Of a DNA stretch of 64,000 bases, positions 18,744 to 28,414 are shown in pieces. The DNA is taken from the NCBI GenBank assembly GCA_965261645.1, contig CBDHDJ010000003.1, positions 558,001 to 622,000 of the forward strand, written 5' to 3'. The notes beneath the pieces were generated by a model. That model was not told the origin of the DNA, searched no databases, and was given only the letters and a program-made list of their open reading frames with translations. The DNA is from CBDHDJ01 sp965261645. Its GTDB lineage: Bacteria; Pseudomonadota; Alphaproteobacteria; SHVV01. Position 1 is the stretch's first letter. Each line of letters starts with the position of its first letter. The position numbers and the translations under genes are program-made.

Positions 18744-19021
18744 TTAGGGAATCGGCAGTCAAAGTCGCCGCCAGCATAGGCGATGACATATTGTCCGGGG
18801 ACTCGTTCGCTCCACCAATGCCGGGGGATGGCCTTGCCGACGCCCAGCGCTAGCCTTCCCTGATCCGGGATAATGGGTCCCTTGCCGTCCTCGACGCGCG
18901 TTTCGTCAACGCCCGGCATATATATAATGTCAAAACAGGAGTGGACGCCGTGGGCAGGATGTTTGCGCATGCGATCAACCGGAGCACAACTAACATGACG
19001 TTCTGCTGAGTTCAGCACAAA

Positions 19022-19744
19022 ATGCACCCTCTCTTCACGCTTCTGTCCTTGTTGGCGCTCACGGCCGTCGCGGGACCGGGCATTCTCGCCGGTGCCGCGA
19101 CGGCTGGTCTCGCTGTTGCGCAGGAGCGATCCATTGGAGCCGTGATCGATGACACGGCCATAGAGCTACAGATCCAACACTACCTGCTGCAGGCGAGTGA
19201 CGACCTCTTTATCCGGGTTTGCATTGAGGTCCATGAGGGCCGCGTGCTGTTGACCGGTGCCGTTCCGGCGCCGGACGACAGGGTCGAAGCGGTGCGGCAG
19301 GCTTGGCAGGCGAGAGGGGTTTTGGAGGTCATTAACGAAGTCCAGGTGTCGGACCGTGCCGGCATAGCCGACTATCTGAGGGATGCGAAAATCACGTCCT
19401 AGCTGCGTTTCCAAATGCTGCGCGACCGCGATATCTCCGACGTCAATTACGCGGTCGAGACAGTAAACGGAATCGTGTACCTGATGGGCATAGCGAGAAG
19501 CCGTCCGGAACTGGATAAGGTCACCACGCACGCGCGGAACATCGCCGGCGTCCAGAAGGTGATCAGCCACGTCCGGCTGAACGGCGGCGATCGCCGCGGC
19601 AAATCGTGGCGCCGGACCTTCCCCGTGCCGAACGGCTCCCGGCCGCCGCTGGCGTGCGGTCCGGCAAGGATGTCGACCTTGCTCTGGCGGCCCTGGCGCT
19701 CGCCGCTATCGACCGCCCCGCGTCCCCGGCAATATCTGGGGTGA
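19022..19744 (+). pseudogene. BON-domain periplasmic protein with in-frame amber codon
   Basis: Signal peptide (LFTLLSLLALTAVAGPGILA) then a BON domain (ELQIQHYLLQASDDLFIRV, LLTGAVPAPDDRVEAVRQAW, VINEVQV). A TAG stands at 19400-19402 where relatives usually have Q. The same frame continues with a second BON-like domain (LRFQMLRDRDISDVNYAVET, VNGIVYLMGIARSRPELDKV, VQKVISHVRL). BON proteins bind membranes or phospholipid and are often osmotically induced. Probably inactivated, or it yields the first domain only. Confidence 0.75.
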
Positions 19745-19890
19745 TTGCCGGGTTGCCCGGGGATGCCGATGTGGAGAGCACGGCGCACTGCACCCATCGG
19801 GCGCGGGACACGAAGAGGCAGGACATTCCCAAGCTGTTGATTTTGACTCGAAGGGTCCGTCCGAGGCTGGTTGCCGGGGATTTCAGATGA
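19606..19890 (+). pseudogene. SirB1/transglutaminase-like N-terminal fragment
   Basis: From a GTG at 19606 the frame gives DVDLALAALALAAIDRPASP, which resembles the N-terminal helix of SirB1-family (transglutaminase-like) proteins. After about 60 residues the similarity is lost. It overlaps the end of the BON frame. A weak call based on one motif. Confidence 0.3.
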
Positions 19891-19906
19891 TTGAGCCGGT
19901 TTGGAA

Positions 19907-20336
19907 TTAACGGGACAGCGCCCGGCGGTCAGCGGTCGGCCCGGGCGAGTTCAGCGGTCCGTGGACTGCGAGTTCCGTGCCGGGGAAGATCTCCAGCGCA
20001 ACGCAATTGCACAGGGCGCTGTTTGCGGGCGGGTTGGTGGAGCGGGCGAGGCAGGCATCCTGGTCGCCCCCGCCGCCCCAGGCGTGGTTCGATCCGCCGG
20101 CGCGCGAATTCGTGCCCTGTGCGCCGAAGGCCTGAGCAGCGATCCCGGGTCTGGCCGGATCGGGATCGGTGGTAAAGCTGGTGCCGGTGAGCAGTCCTTG
20201 AGACTGGGGCCAGATTGCCGAAGCCGCCCAGGCTGCCGCCGAACGCGGCGAGGGAATTGAACGTCTGGGCCTGGACGCTGCCGGCAAGCACGCACACAAG
20301 GACGAATATGCCAACACTGTGCAGATGCCGCTGCAT
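19907..20336 (-). pseudogene. autotransporter-type GDSL esterase, frameshifted remnant (copy 1)
   Basis: Starts MQRHLHSVGIFVLVCVLAGS, a signal peptide, then QTFNSLAAFGGSLGGFGNLA, a decayed GDSL box (FGDSLSDSGNLA in working enzymes). Near 20205 the frame shifts and continues in another frame as SQGLLTGTSFTTDPDPARPG, IAAQAFGAQGTNSRAGGSNH and AWGGGG. No beta-barrel domain remains. A second remnant lies at 60213-60428. Confidence 0.65.
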
Positions 20337-20548
20337 GGTTGAGTCCAGGCTCCTGTCTTTCGACGCGCCTGCCGTTTGCGGCAGGCCTCAATGTAATGTG
20401 CCGGGGTTAAAGATGCCTGGGCCGGTGTGTCGTTGCCGGCCTTATTTTAGTGAGTTCGGGCTTGGTGGAGCACTACCCGTGCCATGGTTGGCCCGCTCGC
20501 GGATTCGTACATCTGTAGCGCACCCGGTTCCTTGGACACAAGTTTGTC

Positions 20549-21454
20549 TCACGCGGCGGGCCTGATTGAGATCGCGGCGTGCGACGCCTGACGAGCTTGA
20601 GCGGGGCTCAGGTAGCCGTTCTTTTCGACGATCCACTGGGCATTGTAGAGTTCGACGAAGTCGCGGACGGCGTCCCGCAGCTCCGCGATGTTGCGGTAGA
20701 TGCGACCATGGATGATCTGTTCCTTCAGCGTGCGATTGAACCGCTCGGCGACGCCGTTGGTCTGGGGCTCGGCGACGAAGGCGTAGGACGGCTGGATGCC
20801 CCAGAACTTGATCTGGTTGGTGAAGTGGTCCGACAGATACTGGGAGCCGTGATCCATCCGCAAGGCCAGCCCCCGAGCCGCGCCGGCCGCGGTCGAGCCA
20901 TACAGCCCGGCAAGCCCCATGGAGATCGGCTGCAGGGCGGCGAAGCGGTCGCCGCGCTTGCAGACATGCCAGCCGACACACTCGGCGTTCCAATGCTCGA
21001 CGGCGGTGAAGATCCAGCCCCAGCCGTCGTCCACCGTGAACACCCGAACGCCATCGGTGCCCCACATGAGGTTCGGGGCATGAGTGATGATCTCACCGTC
21101 ATGGGGATTGCCGCCACGGCGGCGGCAGCGATGGGGCGAGAGCAGATTGTTCTCGCGCATCAGGCGGAGCACCCGCTTGCGGGCAACCCGGATGTCGCGA
21201 CAGACCCGAAGCCGAGCCCAGACCTTGCGGTAGCCCTCGCCCTCCCAGGGCGATGCCTCCAGGTCGGCTTCGATCGCCACCAGCAGCGCCTGGTCCGAGA
21301 TCGCGGGCTTCGGTCCCCGACGCTTTGCCGGCGGCTGCTCGGCGTGCTGGCCGGAGGTCATGGCGTAGAACGAGGAGCGGGCCATGCCCCAGGCGGCGCA
21401 GACCCGCCGCAGGCCGTAGGCCAGACCCGTGCCGGGCGAGGTGGCGGCACTCAT
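20549..21454 (-). CDS. IS3-family transposase OrfB, element 2
   Basis: 301 residues with the IS3 integrase core: APNLMWGTDGVRVFTVDDGW (first D), LALRMDHGSQYLSDHFTNQI (second D), AEPQTNGVAERFNRTLKEQI (E). N-terminal helical region YGLRRVCAAWGMARSSFYAM. Frame is complete and overlaps orfA by 4 bp. Confidence 0.92.
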   Translation of the reverse strand: MSAATSPGTGLAYGLRRVCAAWGMARSSFYAMTSGQHAEQPPAKRRGPKPAISDQALLVAIEADLEASPWEGEGYRKVWARLRVCRDIRVARKRVLRLMRENNLLSPHRCRRRGGNPHDGEIITHAPNLMWGTDGVRVFTVDDGWGWIFTAVEHWNAECVGWHVCKRGDRFAALQPISMGLAGLYGSTAAGAARGLALRMDHGSQYLSDHFTNQIKFWGIQPSYAFVAEPQTNGVAERFNRTLKEQIIHGRIYRNIAELRDAVRDFVELYNAQWIVEKNGYLSPAQARQASHAAISIRPAA

Positions 21455-21882
21455 CGCCGCGACCTCCGCCGCCCCAAAGGGCCGAAGGTCTCCGTCTTGG
21501 CCTCCAGCAGTTCCACCTGCATGGTCAACTCTCCGATCCGCTTCATGGCGCTATCCAGTTCCGCCTGCACCGGATCGCCCTTGCGTTGCTTGAGCGAGGC
21601 GTCGATCCCGCCGGTCGCTTTCTCACGCCACTGCTCGAGCCGGAAGATCTCTACGCCCAACTGGCGCGACAGAAGTTGCACCGGCTCGTCACGCAAAAGC
21701 CGCAGAACGACCTCACGCTTGCGCGCCACCGTCCATCGCTGGCCAAGTCCCAGCGGGCCTGCCGGCAAAGCCTGGCCTGGGGAAAACGGGGACGAGCCAA
21801 GCTCGCCCGCATTTACCACAGGCCCATCAACAGCAACTTTCTTATCAAAATTATCGGTCATGTTCCGGTCCTCCTTGGACAC
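21451..21882 (-). CDS. IS3-family OrfA, element 2
   Basis: 143 residues. HTH region RWTVARKREVVLRLLRDEPV, LSRQLGVEIFRLEQWREKA and a coiled tail (ELDSAMKRIGELTMQVELLE). It binds the element ends. The start may be M1 (21882) or M8 (21861). Confidence 0.88.
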   Translation of the reverse strand: MSKEDRNMTDNFDKKVAVDGPVVNAGELGSSPFSPGQALPAGPLGLGQRWTVARKREVVLRLLRDEPVQLLSRQLGVEIFRLEQWREKATGGIDASLKQRKGDPVQAELDSAMKRIGELTMQVELLEAKTETFGPLGRRRSRR

Positions 21883-22511
21883 TTCGATTAAGCCAATTCT
21901 GTGTCCAAGGAAATCGGGTCCGACTCACGGATTCGTACATCGAAACGCCTTCTCCCGCTCCGGGTCTACCGCAGCCAGGAAATCGGCACGTCTGCCACAC
22001 TTGTGAATCTTCTCTCCAGTTGGCGTCATTTGTCGCTTGCAATCCCCGTGAACTTAGTGTTCGTTTGCAGCACCTTGCGCCATTGGCGGGGGTCTGCAGC
22101 CTAGGCAGGAGCATGATGTCCGAAGTATTTGATTCAGGATGCCGCATCCAGGTTGCTGGTTTACCAGCAGGATGGCGGGAGTTGGGTCGAAAGGCGCCGG
22201 AGCTTTCCCGGGACGATAGCCTTGGAAAGTTGCACGCCGATATGGACATCGCGCGAACCATGCACTACGCTTGCGGGAGTGTTGCTTTATCAGGCGAGGC
22301 CTCAGGCATTTCTCGAGTTCGCGTAACAGGGTAGCGCTGGTAGAGTTCTATAAGCCCAGTTAAGTTGCTGGTTTTATACATAGTATTACCGTTCGTTCCG
22401 CTCCTCCCGGCAAGTTGCGGCCGGCCTTCCGTAATCAAAATGCAAGCGGATTGATTCTAACTCCAGCGCACCCATGCGCGTCTCCGTCGCCCAATCTCCA
22501 CGGCGCTTACG

Positions 22512-22801
22512 TTTTCGGTGACGCTGTGGAACGCTCCAAAACGCACTTTCCAGACCCATAGGGGGTTCCGCAAAGTGCGGCGAATTGTCCTTCGTGGTGG
22601 GGCCGTCGGCCGTGCCGCGAATACCCGGCTTGACGGCAGGCCGGCCCGGCGCCTCCGCCGGTTCCGCTGCGCAATTCAGGAACAGGCATACCAATCCGCG
22701 CGAGGCCCCTTCATGGCCGATCCGGCAATCGATCCAGCGCGCACGAGTCGTTTCCGTCGCGCTCCCGTGAGCATGTTCAATTCATTGATGGCGCAGTGGA
22801 A
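22512..22801. repeat. conserved segment downstream of DUF1640 gene (copy B)
   Basis: Matches 9778-10058 with few changes, including the frame ending VSMFNSLMAQWN. In copy A the IS66-type right end (9767) abuts this block; here it follows the 20278-22470 repeat. Confidence 0.6.
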
Positions 22802-23089
22802 TTAGAGGAGTTTGAACGCGGCGACGATCATGGCGGCGATCCCGAGATTGGCGCCGACAACCCACTTGATGATGTCGTTCTTGCCGAGGGCTATCAGTTT
22901 CTCGGTCTCCTGCCGCAACGTCTCAATGTTGGCGTTGGTCGCCGCGATGTCCGCCTTGGTGGCGAGGTTGCGTTCCAGCAACCGGACCCGCTGACGCACC
23001 ACGGTCTCAGCCTGGGGTTCCGGCATGCCGGAATTCACCAGTTCCTGGATGTCCTCATGGGTGTCGAAAATGAGCGCCGAGTCCACCAT
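22802..23089 (-). CDS. DUF1640-type coiled-coil membrane protein, copy B (95 aa, shortest)
   Basis: Same constant ends as copy A (ALIFDTHEDIQELVNSGMPE; WVVGANLGIAAMIVAAFKLL) but a single 18-residue unit (TKADIAATNANIETLRQE) in the array. The C-terminal hydrophobic helix is intact. It lies downstream of the YecA-like gene on the same strand. Confidence 0.85.
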   Translation of the reverse strand: MVDSALIFDTHEDIQELVNSGMPEPQAETVVRQRVRLLERNLATKADIAATNANIETLRQETEKLIALGKNDIIKWVVGANLGIAAMIVAAFKLL

Positions 23090-23249
23090 GGCCCTAATAT
23101 AAGGTCACTCCGCCGCCTGAGTATACTTCGAATCTTGCGCAAACCTGTGCCGGCCCGGATGACGTACGGGAGTTTGTGCCGGGCGCTCAAGGAGGTACTT
23201 GCGGACGCAGTAGCATCTACGGACGGACCGTGCGGCCCAAACCGCACGG

Positions 23250-23912
23250 TCATTGAGTGCCGCGATCCGCCTTACGGCCGGGAAACGGTATAACGTTCGA
23301 CCCAAATCCCCCTTCGCCACCGGTCCCGGTCCCCGCGCTGTTCCCGGACTGCCGCGATGCCGGCCAGACATACAGGGTTTGAACGAAGCCCGGGATTAAA
23401 TCCGAGGCGATACTGTCCATTTCCTTGATGGCACCTTCCGCCAGATCCGACTGGCCTTGGCAGATATCGTAGAATGCGAGAATCATGTTGACCGAGGCTG
23501 CGGCTTGAGTCTCACCGCTGTCGACAATCCGTTCCCATGCGCCGGGGCGCAGCCGCATCGCGCGTTCGAAGCCGCTGATCCAGGGCTCCCACAACGGCTC
23601 GCCGCTGTCACCGTCGACCTCGTAGAGCGGCACGTACTGCTCCGAGCCGTAAAACAAACTCTCCGATATCCGATTATAGCGGTCCGCAACGGTCCGCGAG
23701 GCCACCTCCGCCTTCCACAGGCCCCCGAAGGGGACAGCGCCTTCGTCGCCCCATACCGGAGGCTGCCATTCAAACAGCGGGATGGTCTCGGGACAGACGA
23801 TAACCCCCGTGACATATCCCTCCAATTCCCCAGGTGTCATCCCACCTTGTTCCACCGGAAGGCTCTTCAGGAGAGCCAGGAGCTCTTCGATTTGTTCGTA
23901 CGAATGGCTCAT
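23250..23912 (-). CDS. UPF0149/YecA-family protein
   Basis: From the ATG at 23912 (MSHSYEQIEELLALLKSLPV) the protein has the UPF0149 pattern: MTPGELEGYVTGVIVCPETI, WEPWISGFERAMRL, then a low-complexity glycine-rich tail (GTGTGGEGGFGSNVIPFPGR). An in-frame upstream ATG at 23966 gives an unlikely N-terminus. The SEC-C zinc motif present in some YecA proteins is missing. Function poorly known. The gene is intact and probably chromosomal, with the DUF1640 unit placed behind it. Confidence 0.8.
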   Translation of the reverse strand: MSHSYEQIEELLALLKSLPVEQGGMTPGELEGYVTGVIVCPETIPLFEWQPPVWGDEGAVPFGGLWKAEVASRTVADRYNRISESLFYGSEQYVPLYEVDGDSGEPLWEPWISGFERAMRLRPGAWERIVDSGETQAAASVNMILAFYDICQGQSDLAEGAIKEMDSIASDLIPGFVQTLYVWPASRQSGNSAGTGTGGEGGFGSNVIPFPGRKADRGTQ

Positions 23913-23974
23913 GCCGCAAAGCTTTAGTCCCACCTTGCTGGTTGTGTCAACGGCGGCACAGTGCACCAGTCCGG

Positions 23975-24193
23975 AACCGGGATAAAACGAACCAGACCCA
24001 CATACTCGGCAACGGCCTTGACGACGAGCGCTATCTCATAGAGCGGTCCCGGTCGCTTGCAACCGGCGACATCCGGCCCTGCTGCGGCAACAGGCAGTCG
24101 AAGAAGGGCTGGCGCAAGGAGCCCCGCCCCGCCTTTGCCGGATCGGCGCGCACGGGCGTACCGGTGTTGCCCATCCGCCCGCGAAGGCGATGA
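23975..24193 (+). pseudogene. degenerate remnant of the small orphan gene
   Basis: The plus strand reads NQTHILGNGLDDERYLIERS and QSKKGWRKEPRP, matching the orphan family core (THMFGRGLDDDRYVIERF, SKKGRGKGSRE). The start is missing and the second half is not recognisable. A fifth, decayed copy of the family, 500 bp upstream of complete copy B. Confidence 0.5.
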
Positions 24194-24199
24194 GCGCAG

Positions 24200-24605
24200 C
24201 AAGCGCAAACCATCGCTTCAATCGCATTCAGCTTCTCACTGCCTTCACATGCTGGACAGGATCATCAAGGACGATGGGTCGAATAACAGTCCGTTGACGA
24301 AGGGCTCCCTGTTTCTGTGATCGGAAGGACGCGCGCCGATTTTCGCCTCACGTTGGCCACTTTGCTTTGATGTCCCGGCCATCCCATACGGAAATGATGA
24401 TTCACTACAAAAAATGTAGGGCAGAGTGATCTGACATTCTCTGGTTCTTCGATGACTGGAATCCAAGCATCGCAACAAGCCTGTACCAGCAGGCCTGCCA
24501 GTCAAGGCGCCTATCCCTTCCGGGACCCGAACCCGGGCAACCGCCTGTCACGACGGCGGCTCTCCGTCGCGATCCTCCTGCGCGCGGAGAGCGCCATGAA
24601 GAGTC
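24200..24605. other. no gene seen; possible old IS1182-like end
   Basis: No convincing coding frame. Around 24282 the bases AACAGTCCGTTGACGAAG resemble the terminal sequence of IS1182-like copy B, so this may be a scar of a lost insertion. Confidence 0.3.
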
Positions 24606-24693
24606 CGAGCCTGGCCGGGAGCAGGGCGGCGGATGGATGTCCGGGAGGATGTTCCCGCCGTTCGCAACCACCAATCCCAGGGGAGACGGCATC
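24606..24693 (+). promoter_or_regulatory. conserved leader of the small orphan gene (copy B)
   Basis: Same leader as at 11805-11890, including GATGTCCGGGAGGATGTTCC and the GGGGAGACGGC ribosome-binding stretch directly before the ATG. Confidence 0.4.
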
Positions 24694-25005
24694 ATGCAGA
24701 CAGTCACGGCGCCCGGCGCCAGCGCGCGCACCTTTCTCATCCATATGTTCAGCCGCGGTATCGACGATAACCGCTACGTCGTCGAGCGCTACAAGTCGAC
24801 GTTCGAGGGCGAGATCGTCCGTTGGCCCTGCAAGGGCAGGTCGAAGACCGGCAAACAACCGCGCAAGGTCATGTCGCTCGGCGCGGTGCAGCGCATGCGG
24901 CCGGAGCGGGACGAGATCATCGTGTGCACCGGCGTGAAGATCGCCGGTTCCGGCATCCAGTATTGGGGATCTTATGCTGTCTGGGGTCATATGTTGCGGC
25001 GATGA
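24694..25005 (+). CDS. small orphan protein, C-terminus replaced by RIT element (copy B)
   Basis: 103 residues with several substitutions from copy A (SRGIDDNRYVVERYKSTFEG, KGRSKTGKQPRKVMSLGAV), yet the RIT inserted after the same YWG codons and supplies the same SYAVWGHMLRR tail. The native end SAATGLFAERRRKGR plus TAA is at 28444-28492. Confidence 0.65.
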   Translation: MQTVTAPGASARTFLIHMFSRGIDDNRYVVERYKSTFEGEIVRWPCKGRSKTGKQPRKVMSLGAVQRMRPERDEIIVCTGVKIAGSGIQYWGSYAVWGHMLRR

Positions 25006-25110
25006 CTTATCCCTCTGTTTTTCTTGGAATTTAACGGGCAACAGACAACATATTTTCTCCGCGGCGCGTGACGGACACGATTGTGACTCCCAACAACGAG
25101 GAGACACATC

Positions 25111-26367
25111 GTGTTCGAAGAACTGTTCACAAAACCAAACACAATCGAGAGATACCGGGCCGCGCCGCTCGTCGAACCCCGAGAGCGATACCTTCGGCAC
25201 CTCGCAGAGTCCGGCGCCAGACGACTTACGTTGCGGCAAATCGCGCTCGATCAGGTTCGCCTGCTTCATGTTCTGGACCTGCGCGAGGGCGGGAAGGTCA
25301 CCGTTGCCCAGATCGAGGCCATAGCTCCGGAATGGGACCGCACGCGGCATCACAAACTCGGTCACAGGCCACGGACGACGCAGAGATCAAAGAAGCGCGC
25401 GTTGAGCAGGGTCACTCGGTGGCTACGCTATCTGGGTTGGCTCGATGAGCCTGAGGAGGATCGTCACCCCTACAGCGTCGAGCTCGGCGCCTTCGAGGAA
25501 TGGATGTGCACCGAGCGCGGTCATGCCGAAGGAACGATCAGCAACAGGCTTCGCAGCGCCAAGGAGTTCCTCGACTGGCTCGCCGCGCGCGGCAAGCGGT
25601 TTGCGTCGGTGCAGATCTCCGATATCGACGGTGCCATCGAAGCGAAGAAGGCCCGAAGACACTATAGCCGCGTAACGATCAGGGGCTACGCTGAGCGTCT
25701 TCGGGCGTTCGTCCGCTTCGCCGAAGACCGCGGCTGGTGCACACCGGGCATAGCCGATGGGATCCTGCCCGGACGTTTCTATCCCGGCGAGAAAGTGCGC
25801 TCAACGCTGAGCCGGGTCGACATCCGACGCCTTCTCGCCACCACCGAAGGCGACCGGCCGGCGGACAAGCGCGACCGCGCCATCCTGATGCTCTTGATCG
25901 TCTACGGCCTGCGTGCCGGGGAGGTTCGTGGCTTACAGCTCGACGACCTGGACTGGGACAACGAAACGTTGCGCGTGTACCGCCCAAAGACCGGGCGGAC
26001 CGATCTCTATCCGCTCTCCCAAGCCGTTGGACAAGCCATCGTTCGGTACCTTCTCGAGGTCCGCCCCCCGCGTCCTGAACGGGCTCTGTTCCTCACCCTC
26101 GCGGCACCGATCCGACCGCTAGGTCGAAGTGCTCCAGGGATCATCGTCCGACGCCGTATGGACAATGCGGGCATTGTCGCCGCACGCCGTGGAACGCACG
26201 CACTGCGTCACACCGCGGCCCAGCATCTACTCGACCGGGGCGTGTCGATGAAGGTGATCGGGGACTATCTCGGGCACCGCAGCCCGCGCTCCACCAAGAC
26301 TTACGCCAGGTTCGATCTGAACGCTCTGCGTGAAGTCGCCAGCTTCGATATGGAGGGCCTAGCATGA
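25111..26367 (+). CDS. ritA: RIT1 tyrosine recombinase A, copy 2
   Basis: 418 residues, identical to the product of 12308-13564, with the catalytic HALRH and LGHRSPRSTKTY motifs intact. GTG start behind GAGGAG; 4-bp overlap with ritB. Confidence 0.93.
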   Translation: MFEELFTKPNTIERYRAAPLVEPRERYLRHLAESGARRLTLRQIALDQVRLLHVLDLREGGKVTVAQIEAIAPEWDRTRHHKLGHRPRTTQRSKKRALSRVTRWLRYLGWLDEPEEDRHPYSVELGAFEEWMCTERGHAEGTISNRLRSAKEFLDWLAARGKRFASVQISDIDGAIEAKKARRHYSRVTIRGYAERLRAFVRFAEDRGWCTPGIADGILPGRFYPGEKVRSTLSRVDIRRLLATTEGDRPADKRDRAILMLLIVYGLRAGEVRGLQLDDLDWDNETLRVYRPKTGRTDLYPLSQAVGQAIVRYLLEVRPPRPERALFLTLAAPIRPLGRSAPGIIVRRRMDNAGIVAARRGTHALRHTAAQHLLDRGVSMKVIGDYLGHRSPRSTKTYARFDLNALREVASFDMEGLA

Positions 26368-27308
26368 CGCTGCGAGAAGCCATCGATCGATACATAGAAT
26401 GGCAACGGTCCCACGGTGCGAAGTTCGAGACCAGCGCGCACACGTTGCTTCGCTTCGCCAAGGGGATCGACGGGGAAATCGCCTGCGATGCCGTCACCCG
26501 TTCACAGGTTTGCACCTACCTCGCCAGCAACGGTCCGCTGACCCGATACCGCGAGAACAAGTACTGCGCGCTGGCCGGCTTCTACCGCTATGCGATCAGC
26601 CGGGCCTACGCACGTTCCTCGCCTCTGCCGGACAACGAGCCGAAGCCGCCGCAGTCGCTGCCACCCTACATCTACTCCCGCGACGAACTGCGCCGCCTCT
26701 TCGACTGCATAGAAACCAGTCGAGCGCGCGCAGTTCAGTTGGATGCGCAGACCTTCCGCGCGTTGCTCCTGCTGCTTTATGGAGCCGGTTTGCGAGGTGG
26801 CGAGGCCAGATCCCTCTCCGTCGATGATGTCGACCTGTCGACGGCGGTGCTGACCGTGCGCGATGCGAAGTTCTACAAGAGCCGCTTCGTTCCCATCGGC
26901 CCTCAACTGGCCGATCAGTTGAGAAGCTATGCGGCGCTCCGTGCAGGCTGGCACGTTCCGCAGGGTCGGGCATCCACGTTCCTGGCGAATCTGGACGGAA
27001 CGCCGCTACACAAGGATACGGCCTACAACGCCTTCGTCAGGCTGCTGCGCTGCGCCCGGATCGAGCCGACGGACGACTCGCGGCAGGCCCCGTGCCTGCA
27101 TTCGCTCAGGCATACCTTTGCGGTCCATCGAGTGACGGACTGGTACCGCCAGGGCGCCGATGTGCAACGTCTGTTGCCGGTGCTCTCGATCTATCTCGGC
27201 CACGCCAGGCTGCGCCACACCCAAGTGTACCTGTCCATGACGCCGGAGCTGCTGCAACAGGCCGCGCTGCGGTTCGAGCGCTATGCAGGAGGAGACAACG
27301 ATGAATGA
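26364..27308 (+). CDS. ritB: RIT1 tyrosine recombinase B, copy 2
   Basis: 314 residues, identical to 13561-14505. Catalytic HSLRH and LGHARLRHTQVY present. Overlaps both neighbours. Confidence 0.93.
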   Translation: MTLREAIDRYIEWQRSHGAKFETSAHTLLRFAKGIDGEIACDAVTRSQVCTYLASNGPLTRYRENKYCALAGFYRYAISRAYARSSPLPDNEPKPPQSLPPYIYSRDELRRLFDCIETSRARAVQLDAQTFRALLLLLYGAGLRGGEARSLSVDDVDLSTAVLTVRDAKFYKSRFVPIGPQLADQLRSYAALRAGWHVPQGRASTFLANLDGTPLHKDTAYNAFVRLLRCARIEPTDDSRQAPCLHSLRHTFAVHRVTDWYRQGADVQRLLPVLSIYLGHARLRHTQVYLSMTPELLQQAALRFERYAGGDNDE

Positions 27309-28299
27309 TCCCCATGCACTGCTGGGCCCTTGGGTCCAACGCTTTCTTGTGCAGCACCTCGTGACCGAGCGGAATCTGTCGCGCAACACCTGCAAGAGCT
27401 ACCGCGATACATTCAAGCTGCTGGTCCCGTTCGCCTGCGCCCAACTCGGGAAACAGGATTATCAGCTGGCCGTCCCGGATCTCTCGTCCGAACTGGTTCG
27501 GCGGTTCCTCGATCATCTTGAGGATGAGCGGGGCTGTAGCGCGTATACGCGCAACCAGCGTCTCACGGCGATCCGGGCGTTCGCACGCTTCGTCGCGAGT
27601 CGCGATCCGGCCCATGTCGCGTGGCGCGGTCACATCAGCGCCATTGCGTCGAAAAAGGCAACGACAAAGCCGGTGCCCTGGCTGGCCGTGGACGAGATGC
27701 AGGCCCTGCTCGAGGTGCCCGACCGCACGACGCAACACGGGCGAATCGAATACGCGATCCTGCTGTTCCTCTACAAGACCGGAGCGCGTGTATCGGAAGC
27801 CACGCAACTGCGAGTGGGCGACCTGCAGATCGGGCGCCGCGATGGCGGCCACGCGCTCGTCACCCTGCATGGAAAGGGTGGAAAGGTACGCCAATGCCCA
27901 TTGCGGCCGGAAATCGAACGCGTCTTGACCGAGTTGGTCGACGGCCGTGCCGCAGATGAGGCTGTTTTCCTCAACAGGCGCCGACAACCGTTCACCCGGT
28001 TCGGCGTCTACTGGGTCGTCGAGCGCTGCGCGGCCCAAGTGCCGGCGTTGGCCGGGAGGAAAATAACGCCCCATGTGCTGAGGCATACGACCGCCTGCCA
28101 CCTGGTGTTCGCCGGCGTGGACATCAACACCGTGCGTGCGTGGCTCGGCCATTCCTCCATCGATACCACCAACATCTATGCCGAAATCAACCTCCAGATG
28201 AAGGCCGAGGCGATGGCACTGTGCGACGTCGCGGAACCCGCCCCGGGTCGCCCCTGGAAGGAGGACAAGGACTTGATGGCGTTCCTGAACTCCTATTGA
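27301..28299 (+). CDS. ritC: RIT1 tyrosine recombinase C, copy 2
   Basis: 332 residues, identical to 14498-15496. HVLRH and LGHSSIDTTNIY present. AGGAGG upstream inside ritB. Confidence 0.93.
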   Translation: MNDPHALLGPWVQRFLVQHLVTERNLSRNTCKSYRDTFKLLVPFACAQLGKQDYQLAVPDLSSELVRRFLDHLEDERGCSAYTRNQRLTAIRAFARFVASRDPAHVAWRGHISAIASKKATTKPVPWLAVDEMQALLEVPDRTTQHGRIEYAILLFLYKTGARVSEATQLRVGDLQIGRRDGGHALVTLHGKGGKVRQCPLRPEIERVLTELVDGRAADEAVFLNRRRQPFTRFGVYWVVERCAAQVPALAGRKITPHVLRHTTACHLVFAGVDINTVRAWLGHSSIDTTNIYAEINLQMKAEAMALCDVAEPAPGRPWKEDKDLMAFLNSY

Positions 28300-28414
28300 G
28301 CACACCAGATTATGTTGCGGCGACCCGAACTCCTTCTCCAGCAAACCCAAGGAACCGGCGGTAGCTCATCGAACGATCCGTCATCGCCGCAACATATGAC
28401 CCCAGACAGCATAA

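Larger units (their letters stand above)
17237..19006 (-). pseudogene. unidentified protein, split by an IS and truncated by another
   Basis: On the minus strand an open frame (CFDIIYMPGVDETRVEDGKG, PIIPDQGRLALGVGKAIPRH, WWSERVPGQYVIAYAGGDFD) reaches 18744. After removal of the IS1182-like copy B it continues across the TTAG duplication as CRFPNGVAREMRIPRR to 17237, where the IS3 element ends it. I do not recognise the family. The start is uncertain: an ATG in ...HVSC APVDRMRKHPAHG is one option. Confidence 0.45.
20514..21927. mobile_element. IS3-family insertion sequence, element 2
   Basis: Ends carry the inverted motif ACCCG(G/A)TT(T)CCTTGGACACA, starting TGTAGCGC at 20514 and ending ...GACTCA at 21927. 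orfA and orfB are on the minus strand. It is flanked by a 14-bp direct repeat CGGATTCGTACATC (20500-20513, 21928-21941), and the empty site with a single copy is present near 60592-60605. Confidence 0.85.
20278..22470. repeat. duplicated segment (with IS3 inside), paired with 60370-61130
   Basis: Outside the IS3 element at 20514-21927, this stretch matches 60370-61130 almost base for base, from the start of the GDSL remnant to the phrase AATCAAAATGCAAGCGGATT. In both copies a plus-strand frame (MMSEVFDSGCRI, LPAGWRELGRKAPELSRDDS) stays open for about 73 codons (22113-22334; 60777-60999), but it has no clear ribosome-binding site. I see no other gene in 21942-22510. Confidence 0.7.

Noticed and set aside
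22113..22334. A 73-codon frame conserved in both copies of the 20278/60370 repeat as a new gene
   Set aside because: The two copies are so alike that any frame would stay open, and there is no ribosome-binding site or codon bias to support it.
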